64,000 nt of DNA from Agaricus subrufescens (Eukaryota > Basidiomycota > Agaricomycetes > Agaricales > Agaricaceae). Both the position numbers and the translations under genes were made by a program. The first letter of the stretch is position 1; every line of letters starts with the position of its first letter. The notes beneath the pieces are model-generated. The model made no database searches, had not been told where the DNA came from, and saw only the letters and a list, made by a program, of their open reading frames with translations. The DNA lies in NCBI GenBank assembly GCA_029945375.1, contig CM057067.1, positions 1,674,001-1,738,000 on the forward strand, read 5' to 3'. Shown here piece by piece: positions 49,155-58,490 of this stretch.

Positions 49155-50733
49155 CAGTGGGCAACAAAACCTTTCCAATGTTTTGTATATTTGTAAAGAA
49201 CATGCTATAGCAGTCCAAATAAATTGTGTAAAATCATGAAAATATACAGGAAGGTACATCAGCATCTTGTTTACATGTATGTACAATCTTGTGGCTGTGC
49301 TTTGGATTTAAGTTCAGTTTCAAGAGGGTTTAAGATTGAGGACCATTGGAAAGGTTTTGTTGCTGCTCATTTCAAAGACAGAAAAGGCTAATTGCTGGAG
49401 CTTGCAATGATGTTTGTCAGTTGAAAGTGTTACATAATAATATTCTTATGTTGCTTTCACTATTCTGTGACATGTCACACCTGTTATGTCACACCAAACC
49501 ACTTCCAATATTTGAAAAACATTTACTTGATTATTATATAAGAAATTGTTATTTAGTCAAATGTTTTTAGTGATAATTTTGTATCTGGTCTCAGAAAAAG
49601 TTAGCTTGGAACATAATCACACTCATATAATGTGATTAGACCAGTTTCAGCTGTTTTTGTAGATGTTTTTCAATGTATAGTCTTATTAAAATATTATATT
49701 ATCTACTTTTTGGTCACAAATCTCTGGATTTCTAGGTTGTTCTCATTCTAAAATTTACTATAGGAGTCTCTAGTGTTCTAGTCTTTAATTCTGTTACCCC
49801 TAAAGTGTAGTCAAATGTTTTAATTTACCTGGAAATAGCTTGCAATGTTAGCATAACATGATAGAATCAGGGGTACACATGTAGACTTATGAAAAACAAG
49901 TTTTGATGGACTAAATAATCATGTCATAGGCCCAATATACTAGAATAAGTACCTTGTAGCAAAGTCAATATAGTTCAATAGTAAGAATAAGAAGAAAAAG
50001 GCTAAATCAAAATGGCATATAGAGATAAAGTAATTTACAAGAGGTAATACAGTTATCTGCAACTGTACACTCAGTAACTGAATTGAAATTGCTATGGATA
50101 TTATATATAGAGTAAATGCTCATGTTTTGAAAGTAAATTTGAGATACTAACATCCAAGCAGCTTTCAAAATTTGACATAAAAAAAGAAGAAATTGTGTTT
50201 TCTAGTGAAAAATGGTACAAATACACTGGAAATGATCAAGAGAATAGCCCCAAGATGTCATGCACATACTTTTGAATAATAAATAGCCCATTTGCACACA
50301 AGTAAGCAACTTTAACCTAGGTACAAGATGAGAAGGCTTCAAAGTTTCAAGCAATAGGAGACTTAGACTATTTTCCAAATTACAGGGGGTTTGGTGTGAC
50401 ATAACAGGTGTGACATGTCACAGGATAGTGAAAGCAACATGAGAATATCATTATGTAACATTTTTAGCTGACAAACATCATTGCAAGCTCCAGCAATTAG
50501 CCTTTTCTGTCTTTGAAATGAGCAGCAACAAAACCTTTCCAATGGTCCTCAATCTTAAACCCTCTTGAAACTGAACTTAAATCCAAAGCACAGCCACAAG
50601 ATTGTACATACATGTAAACAAGATGCTGATGTACCTTCCTGTATATTTTCATGATTTTACACAATTCATTTGGACTGCTATAGCATGTTCTTTACAAATG
50701 TACAAAACATTGGAAAGGTTTTGTTGCCCACTG
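49155..50733. mobile_element. Nested non-autonomous Tc1/mariner-like element with ~350-bp TIRs
   Basis: Begins CAGTGGGCAACAAAACC and ends with its inverse, GGTTTTGTTGCCCACTG, flanked by TA on both sides (49153-49154 and 50734-50735). The inverted repeats run about 350 bp, to the GTGTGACATAACAGG region, with only scattered differences. The first ~20 bp recurs inverted inside each TIR (CATTGGAAAGGTTTTGTTGC near 49347), giving a fold-back structure. The 880-bp interior is AT-rich with no transposase frame. The TA duplication and CAGT start fit the Tc1/mariner superfamily. It is absent from the left arm, so it inserted after the arms formed. Confidence 0.78.
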
Positions 50734-52288
50734 TACCAATATGCCTCCCACTGTTTTTGCTCTCGATCGTAATTTCCTACAACCTTTAATCTCAGTACAA
50801 GCCCTACACAACCCACACTCCTGCAATGGTCTCACATCAAATCACTCGATTCTGCAACACGTGCGAAGAGTAGTCATTTACCAAGTGACATGAGTCTTTG
50901 GCTTTACATGACAGACCTTGGTCCTCTTACCCGGCTCAATTGAAAGACTGTTCTCTAATCAAAAATGACTTTGCAGAAGTTGAACAAGGCCTTATATGTG
51001 TATTCAGTTTCATGGTGTAACGCCATACTGTGCTGCCTAATGCCTAGTGAATAAAGCACGTATCTCTGCTCATGTGATTTTGTTTCCGCGCCTTTCCACC
51101 TGTCAATGGACTTAGAAGCTACCTTTTTTGTTTTGTCCATTGAATTTCAAAGAATCAAGGGCGCTATTACAACAATCCTGAAATTCTGGCATTATGGACT
51201 CCGAAAGTTCGGGTGTTACGGAAATGGTGAGTATAGTCATCCTGTCGCCTCATCGATATCATCATGAGTATTGGGCTGACTATGCGTAGGATAATCCGCC
51301 ATGCTTGGGTCAAAGCAAACTCTACACTGTACCAGCAACGTTAAAGTTCAAGTTGCAAAAACCTTGCTCTTGTGAATGTCTGGATTTCCGATATTCCACT
51401 TGGGGCACATAGATGAGCCTTCCATTTGTATTCTACGCTATAAGCGAAACCAGCCTACTGCAGATAATTGTGTTTATAGAAAAGATGGGTGACCAAGCTC
51501 GATACTGTTGTGCCAACACTCGCATATCAGTTTGCCTGGGTATTCTGCCTCTGTTCAATTTTGGAGCCGTTTCTCCATCAGCTGCTTTGAATGAGCGCGG
51601 ACATTACCTTTGAGGCCGGTTTCCCTCACTGACCCCAACAATCAAATAGCGCAAAATATGTCGTACCCGAGAGTGGTCTTTATGGCAAGTCACTACTCTT
51701 TGTGTGAAGTATCATGTACTACTCCTCATATGAAGGATCACGTCCTGTCGGATTCACGCAATGTATATATGCGTGTGGAACATGTTGACTCCCTTGGAGA
51801 CTTATCTCTTGGATTCATCAGAAAAGCCCTTTGCATTCTACGTAGATGTGTCACATCGCAAATATACTATATATGCCATTGCTGGCTTGCGTATGCCATG
51901 CGTGACCACCTATCTGAGTGAGTAACATTTTTGTATTGCAAAACCTAAGGTGTATTGACTCATCTGTATTCTGTCCCAATAGCACCAAAGTTTCCTCAAC
52001 TTCCCAACCTGGAAAAGGAAATCCTGCCTACTAGATGCTGCTAGGTTTGAGAGCAACATTCAGGCATGATATTAACTTTGAAGCATGGGCCAGTGGCTAT
52101 AGTTATTCATCTGCAACCACAAGTCAATGTCAATTGAGGTGTAATACATTATGCAATGGCTAAGATACGTTGTTCGTTGCATAGTATGTCTCTCGACATT
52201 CTCTACCAAAAGCAAATGGCTGATGTCAGTTGCGCTTAGATTCCATGAAAAATATGCATGGATCTAGACGACTATGACCAATTGACAT

Positions 52289-52740
52289 CTGAAGGCGCAT
52301 CTAGAAGAACAAACCACTGCCTTGGAAAGAGAGATCAGGGACAAGGAGTTTGAGGCTCAACCGCTGTACGCAAAAAAATCAGTCTATCAAGACTATGCTT
52401 TAACATGTTGAACTGCAAAACACATGGATGCTGCCATTCTGTAACTCAAAAAACAATCCCATGAGTGTTTTGTTCCAATGCTGCTCTGACTAAAGTGCTG
52501 AGTATCCCACTGCAGCGCTATACCCAAATATCATCGATCACCACAATGCACTCGAGTGAGGTTGAAAAGTATCGCCAGACTGAAAAGAAACTTAGTGACA
52601 TTCTCGATACTCTCAGAAGTGGCTACAACCCAGGATATCAAGATATGGCAGTCTTAGAGGCAGTTCGTGATTGCAAAAAACTTGCAGACCCCCCTCACAT
52701 CAATGACGTTAGTTGGCGAAGCGGATGGAGGAGAAAGAGA
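52289..52740 (+). pseudogene. Captured fragment resembling glucosidase II beta subunit
   Basis: Two protein-like pieces on the plus strand: TALEREIRDKEFEAQP at about 52315-52363 and, from an ATG at 52549, RQTEKKLSDILDTLRSGYNP then GYQDMAVLEAVRDCKKLADP and PHINDV. In glucosidase II beta (GTB1/PRKCSH) a coiled-coil region with ALEREIRDKE is followed by ILDTLRxGYNPxYQDMAVLEAV and PHINDV, so the order is conserved. The rest of the gene (LDL-receptor-like part, MRH domain) is absent. It is a fragment lodged in the right TIR. A following frame at 52724-52861 (MEEKEIETAVHLKVRHEN) may be a chimeric continuation. Confidence 0.55.
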
Positions 52741-54079
52741 TTGAAACAGCTGTACATTTGAAAGTCAGGCATGAGAATCATGCTCTGCAGTCCATAACAT
52801 TCATCAAATCCAGGAAAAAAGTGAACTTTAGAGCTCAGCTTCTGGAAAGAATAAATGAATAAGCTACCTTGCAGTATTTCAGAGATACCTGGATTTCTGA
52901 TCCAACAATTCCAGATTTTCCGGAATTCCACGAATCCGGGAATTCGTAATCTTGGAACCTCTTCGGAGATGATAGTCGCATGAATTTCAATGACGCGGGG
53001 CAATGGAAAATAGTGCATAATGAATCTACTTAGTTCCTAGTTGGCCTTTTTGAGCACATCGCAAGCTTTGGATACATGACCTGCAATTAGAGCCTGTCAC
53101 TGGTAGGCATAGCGTCAGTGTTGTCCCTGTAAACCGGTATTCACACTTTTCGAGTTCCTGCAGTGATTTAATAGCATCTCACAAGTGAGAATGAGCTAGT
53201 GAAAGGATGATGGTAAGTGATTTCCATGTTGACAGGAAGATTGTCAAATCTAGACGTACTGTATACTTGTTTGAGCAATGCTCAGGTGAGCCAACTTCAA
53301 CATTGGGTGAGGGATTCTACGATTCAAAGTGACTATTGTAGGAACATTTCATCAGTCATTGAAGTTTCGTCTCGTTCAAGTCACTTGCGAATTACGATGG
53401 GCTCCATCACATATGTCAAAACTGAAGACTCACAGTGATTGTACTCATCCTCATCAATCAGCAATGAATCAAAATTAAAATCGGTGTTCATTAGTGCCTT
53501 CAGCTCCTTTTACAGCATCTCCTCGGTCCAGACCTCTTCTCCTGATTTCACTTCTGGGGCCATTTCCAGTCTCTTTCTTCTCTTCCTTGGTTGTCTCCTT
53601 TTCTTTTTTGAATACGTGCTCGAGTCGCTTTCATGAAGAAGAGCTGAAAATGTGTCGTTGTTGAAGAAAGATGGATGGGGTGAAGAAAGTGGAGGCTGTT
53701 GGGAATGAGAGGAATACCAAAACAGGTTGGGTTAGAGTACGAGTATTTTTGTGAGCAGGCGTATGCACCATCAAATCGCTACTCAACTCCAGGGGCCTAG
53801 CATTGGGAGCCATGTCCACCCCCACTAATGTTTAACAATTAACCTGATGTTACCAGACTTTCGTTTTGCGACATCTAGTCGCCAGTATCATTGAATGGTT
53901 TAACAGATATGAGCCAATAAGAGGAGCTGTACACTAGCTGTAGTGGAGGAGTGGCATAAGGTTGGGCACATCAATTTGCGTCAACGGAGTACAAGCAAAC
54001 CATAACATCGACGCAGTAAGTGCCTTACCCTCTTCTGTCACTCTTTGTTCTCACCCTCTACTATCGCTCCCACTTGCCG

Positions 54080-54631
54080 ATGATTTGCGACAGCCACAAA
54101 CGCAACAGACGGTACAATCTTACTAGGCAGCGATCGGTCAAGCTGTATTTAGATGGTCCAAAGAAGAAATATCTCACACCTTCGATCCAATACAGAGTAG
54201 CAACCTCTCTCCACAAATTGTGGCCACGACTCATCATAGACTGTGTCCGCGATGCTATTGAAGGCCCTATCTGTGGTGTCATAACGTGAGTTCTGGTATC
54301 CACATATATGTGCTTATTCTCATTGTAATGCAGAAATCTTGAGCATCTCTCCCCTACCCAATGGCATCAACACGATCGACACTCTACCATACGCCTTTTC
54401 GATAAGTATAACCACGAGATAGGGGCATATCATGCCCCTATGCCCAAAAATCATGGAGATCGCGTGTGGTACACGACTTCTGCAAAGAGAGCAAGGGACG
54501 GAAAGGATTTTGGGTGAGTTTTCGAGAAGGGAATGTCAGTCATTTTGTATCATAAATGCAGGTATGTTCTCATTTTCTTCCACACTGATTCCATACTGAC
54601 AATTGTATTGACCAGGATACTTTTGAGATGA
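54080..54631 (+). CDS. Small TIR-borne gene, right copy (151 aa, unknown function)
   Basis: Exons 54080-54285, 54334-54513, 54562-54631 (TGA) join in phase. The middle exon is exactly 180 nt, as in the left copy. Conserved stretches: VKLYLDGPKKKYL, LHKLWPRLIIDCVRDAIEGP, NLEHLSPTQWHQHDRHS, APMPKNHGDRVWYTTSAKR. The N-terminus differs from the left copy (MICDSHKRNRRYN versus MSQYLARNGQRHQ), and the C-terminal exon has diverged to a hydrophobic end. The retained splice sites in both arms favour a once functional gene. Function unknown. Confidence 0.5.
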
Positions 54632-55131
54632 CAATAGTTTTGACAATAGTTTTCTGAATTCCACTGTTTGACGCATCATTAGCCAGTTCACCAGGCCTTG
54701 TATGTTACTTACAAAATACAGTTCGAGACCCTAAGTGAGGTCAGAAAAAGCTAGGCGACCATATTCAGGGAGTATACAGGGCCAACGTTGACTCTATGCT
54801 TGTGATTAAATTCTACATAAAGTCAAAGTGCTCTCAATAAACTGTCGGAATAAATCCATGTAATATATTTGGGATTTATAGTAACTTTCTTACACAATGA
54901 GTTCAGTATAATGTCTAAGAGCTTTATCAAACCTATTATTAGCTATATGTTAGCTAGCCGAGCCATGATAAACACACAAATAATAAAAAACAATTGCCTG
55001 TAACTTATTTTAACATAAGTTCAAAATTAAAATACTAATAGATGTCGGAGCCTATTCGGAGTTTGATTTAACACATACTTGGAAATATATTACTAAAACC
55101 TCCTAGGGTTTATGGTAACCCACATGCAGTG

Positions 55132-55313
55132 AATAGGGTTGGGGAAGAAACCCCCTGGGAGGTTTTTTACAGGTAAATAACAACAACCCTTGGTAGGGGG
55201 GGGTTTTTTACCTGTTATTTACCTGTTATTTACCGGCACATGATGACGCACGCAACTTTCCACGTGATCTGTTCTATTTTTAACTAGCTATGTAGTACTC
55301 GAAAAAAATTAGC
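55132..55313. other. Right flank of the giant element
   Basis: Starts with the presumed AATA target duplication. It then has a G-rich and poly-G stretch near 55196 and repeats of ACCTGTTATTT with an inverted AGGTAAATAAC partner, able to form a hairpin. No gene supported. Confidence 0.4.
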
Positions 55314-55850
55314 TTAGACCTCCAATGGGAGGGAAAAAATGTTGTCATCTTCATGAGAGAACGGCTCTGGCAAGTCACGCAAAGATAAATATGAGATAGG
55401 CGAGACTGAGGCAAGCTCATCAAAAGAAAAGGCCTCTGTGATGAAAGTGGAATTCATTACCACTGTAGAAGCGTTGATAGCACCAGCAGTGGAGCCTGAT
55501 ACTGGGTTATCAGCTTCGTGAGCTAGTCCTTCGTGCTCATTAAATGATAAATTGCACTTGAAAGTGGACATACCAGCAAACTCGCAAAACCCATATCCAC
55601 GAGGTTTGCCCGTTTCTCGGTCAAAAACCAGCCTGGTTCGCTCGCGCTCAGCTCGTTGTGTACTTACAGAACAATCCTGACTTGGATTACCTGAATCCTA
55701 TAACTTGCCCGACACTTTTAAATATGTCGATAAGCCGGTCTTCACCCATTTTGTATAGCACATTTCCAACTAGAGAGTGTTGAGCAACCGAGTAGGGTAT
55801 GAGAGACTGAAGAAAACTGGCTAAAAACGACTTTACTCATATCAGAGCGC
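55314..55850 (-). pseudogene. CstF64/Rna15-like RRM fragment, right copy, fused to unrelated frame
   Basis: Near-identical over much of its length to 23185-23530, in the same orientation. The RRM pieces read GEDRLIDIFKSVGQVIGF and VFDRETGKPRGYGFCEF. Compared with the left copy the first donor is changed from GT to GC, and VPYNMG has become VLYKMG, so this copy is more decayed. The frame then runs as an 85-codon open frame (55314-55571: STFKCNLSFNEHEGLAHE, SFDELASVSPISYL) that is not RRM sequence. A chimeric transcript is possible but nothing shows one. Confidence 0.65.
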
Positions 55851-55969
55851 ACGCCACTTGTATAGTTGTGGACCACTGACTGATCCTGTTTGCCATGGCC
55901 GTCACACAGGATCACTGTATTAGTCATACAGTGACAATACAGTGGCAATACAATCTATGCCAGAAATGA

Positions 55970-56557
55970 CACGGCGGGCATTTAAATGTCCAATCCCGAT
56001 TTGGATGCAACTGTCAAGTGACCTGTCCAGTTGGTTATTGGTCACACTTGTGTGACAATTTCTCGATGTCGCAGTCGCAAGTCTGCCTCTTCTCATTTCT
56101 TGACTTGGATGATAGTACAGTTCACAGAACTTGATCTCTAGGAGTACCTAGTCACAGTAATTGCACAAAGACTGAGACTATCAGCAAAAACAAGCCTCCG
56201 ATCTGCAGGCACCAGACTCAGGAGGCTTAAATTGCAAAGGCGGAACGTGATTTTGCCTAGGTCACAGTTTGAAAATTACTTAAGCTGCCTTATCAACAAA
56301 CAAGAGGCTGCCTCTGTTCTTCTGTTAGTTAGGTAGTCAGTAGCTGTTCCATATCTCTAGACGTAGTTCAAGAGAGGAGATGAAAGTCACAGAATTTGAA
56401 ACGCTCGTAATGAAAGGAGAGCACGAGAAAAGTAGTGGTGTCACACTAGTGTGACCGAGGTCCAATGGCTGACTTGACAGCTCAAGTGACGATCGACTGG
56501 ACAGGTCACTTGACAGTTGCATCCAAATTGGGATTGGACATTTAAATGCCCGCCGTG
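55970..56557. mobile_element. 588-bp MITE with perfect TGA target duplication
   Basis: The termini are CACGGCGGGCATTTAAATG and its inverse. Flanks are TGA on both sides (55967-55969, 56558-56560). TIRs extend about 65 bp with few mismatches (through ACTGTCAAGTGACCTGTCC). Inner imperfect inverted repeats around TCACACTTGTGTGAC and TCACACTAGTGTGAC follow. No coding frame. A 3-bp duplication and CAC start fit a CACTA-related or PIF/Harbinger-like non-autonomous element; which one is unsettled. Confidence 0.75.
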
Positions 56558-56560
56558 TGA

Positions 56561-57083
56561 CTCGAGTCCGATCACTGCTTTCGGGGTCCTCTAATCTGAG
56601 ATCTGAGGTTTCGAAATATAAAAGTCCTGTTTTGACACCATGGCTAATTCCACAAGCTCGCATGCATCTACAACGCTCATCAACTCTCTCTTCTCCAAGG
56701 TCACCCTTTGTAAAAGCATCTGAAATCTGGGAGCCAGCTCAACAAGTACACATTTTTGGAGAGAAAATAGAGGTATCATGTAGACGCATCGCATGCCAAC
56801 GTTGCCAAAGTGAGCCTCCGGTGCCAAATAGTATGTTCCTTGTACTGAATCTTTGTTGATAAGACTGTACTATAAAATGTGATGGCGCCATACCCTCCTG
56901 CTGTAATTGCGAGAGCGAGGGGTATACCTGTGTCTACGTGCCTTCATAAGTGTGCATGTTAATGCTACTTGAGAATACTCAATTTTGTAAAATATTTCAG
57001 AGAGTTTGATGAGCTATAGGTATCCCTATATGCTTGTATATTGGTCCCATATGGTGCTTATCTTGTTGTTCACATTCTTCAGC
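56561..57083. other. Intergenic
   Basis: Between the MITE and the NACHT relic. An open plus-strand frame (56557-56859) lacks recognisable domains or splice partners. Nothing else supported. Confidence 0.35.
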
Positions 57084-58250
57084 CTTGGTAGATGACTTTT
57101 ACACCCTCATCTTACAATGTATCTCAGATGGAACTATACTCTTCTGTTCAACTTTTTCTTCATTTTGTTATGTTAAATGCTCTTGACAGTGCCTCGCTAG
57201 CGGGAGTTCGCTTCTTGACCGACGCGCTCAGATTCACCGAAGTTGAAGGAAAGGAGTTGTGTCCTGAACTCGCCGCTGATATTCACATGAGGCCATCTAA
57301 GTTTATTAATTAAGACCTCGACCCCAAACATGTGGCATCCTTGCAGTTGGCACCCGCAATGCAAATGTTACTGAAAGACAAAATGTATGACTGAGAAGAA
57401 TGGCTGAGCCGTAAATCATTCTGATTTCCTCTGCACACCTGCACGCTCCGGCTGATTTGTGTCTTCGATAAGACAACGCGCTACATGTTGTTTCAACAAC
57501 TTCCTAATATTGAGACTGGTACACTCTCAGCATAATGGTGCGTAATAGAGTGAAGCAGAGTGATTTTCCGACAAACCGCTGTGTCTGGACAACCAAACTT
57601 TCGATGTATCCAATTCAGAAATTGCTAATGACCTTCCCTAATCGCTTAGTACGGAACAACTGATTTAAAACCTGAGAAGTACAGTCCTTCCAAATATATA
57701 GGTGGTATTCTACTTGCTGGTTTCTTCCCGTTCTGTGATTTTGACGTCTAGCTACTTCGCGGATAGGGTGATATGGATCATCGAAATTATGTGTTGTGAC
57801 CACAAGTTTTTTTGCCTCCAATGTATGGGTCGACTGCTCAACATTTGTATTTACCTCTATAGCAAAAATGCACTAGGAACACCTCCATTATTCGATTTCT
57901 CGTTTGGGAATGCTTGATTTTCACATTGATAGATTTCAAAGGAGTAGGTTCATACGTAGATGTACTGAGGATGTTAGGGTACAATATAACCCATAGGGTA
58001 TTTTAAGACTTGAAGAAGCTGGAAGTAATCCAACGATGCGAGCTGAGAGCTCAGCCTGACGTCATTAGGTTTTCCCCCCTTTTGCTACAATTCAAACGGC
58101 GAGGTTCTATCTAGTTTGTACACTAAGGGGGTCAGGACAGTCTATTTTGGTATTGGTCTCTAGATGTCGAGATGAGATATTATCAGGACCTCGAGACCGT
58201 AGATTGTGCTCAAGGCGAGAGTCTTTCGGGAAGAGAAATTTAAGCTATAG
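57084..58250 (+). pseudogene. Decayed NACHT/NLR gene relic, inverted relative to its neighbours
   Basis: Plus-strand fragments in several frames match the C-terminal half of the NACHT genes beside it. They are DDFYTLILQC (57087), VRFLTDALRFTEVEGKEL with AADIHMRPSKFIN (about 57205-57310), APAMQMLLKDKMYD (about 57352), RYMLFQQLPNIETG (about 57480), and LFWYWSLDVEMRYYQDLE (about 58143). Stops and frame changes separate them. No Walker motifs remain. The best match is to the 14.2-16.6 kb gene (PAMQMLMRDEMYG), not to the tandem pair, so this is probably a separate old lineage. Confidence 0.65.
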
Positions 58251-58490
58251 ATTGAGGAGTGCGAGAAGGAGGATGGAAGAATGGAATGGAAGAATATAGT
58301 ATGGCTTCGAACGATCCACCTTCGGATGAGTCCGTGACAGAAATTAGCATTTCCTGCCGAGCCTTAACATTCTGTAAATCGCTCCTTCTCTTAATAAGTA
58401 AATTCAAAGTCGTGTAAAATGAAAAAGTTAGTATGAGTACGATTGTGACATGACAACAGATCACACTTTATGTGGTTGAATGACAGTGTA

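Larger units (their letters stand above)
23683..55131. mobile_element. Giant (31.4-kb) CACTA-type composite transposon
   Basis: The left end reads CACTGCGTGTGAGTTACC and the right end, read inward, CACTGCATGTGGGTTACC. Both are followed by the shared ATAAACCCTA. Each end is flanked outside by AATA (23679-23682 and 55132-55135), a plausible 4-bp target duplication. The arms are long inverted repeats. Inside is a Tnp2-type CACTA transposase (43477-47770). CACTA elements have CACTA/CACTG termini and 2-4-bp target duplications, so termini, duplication and transposase agree. Cargo on the minus strand: 28621-30578, 30659-31728, 32145-34517, 35992-36974. Cargo on the plus strand: about 35275-35598, 37807-39224, 39532-41733, 41892-42687. 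Whether it is one mobile unit or an older nested assembly cannot be settled from one copy. Confidence 0.78.
47812..55131 (-). repeat. Right long terminal inverted repeat of the giant element
   Basis: Inverted counterpart of 23683-28291. It is larger mainly because of a nested 1.58-kb element at 49155-50733, an extra ~85 bp near 48830-48900 and sequence at 52.2-53.8 kb without a clear left match. The inner 800 bp is the best conserved region between arms. AT-rich, mostly non-coding, apart from the small gene at 54080-54631 and a captured gene fragment at 52.3-52.7 kb. Confidence 0.75.

Noticed and set aside
23683..55131. Helitron or Starship explanation for the large element
   Set aside because: Inverted CACTGC ends, AATA duplication and a Tnp2 transposase fit CACTA; no Rep/helicase and no tyrosine-recombinase gene was seen.
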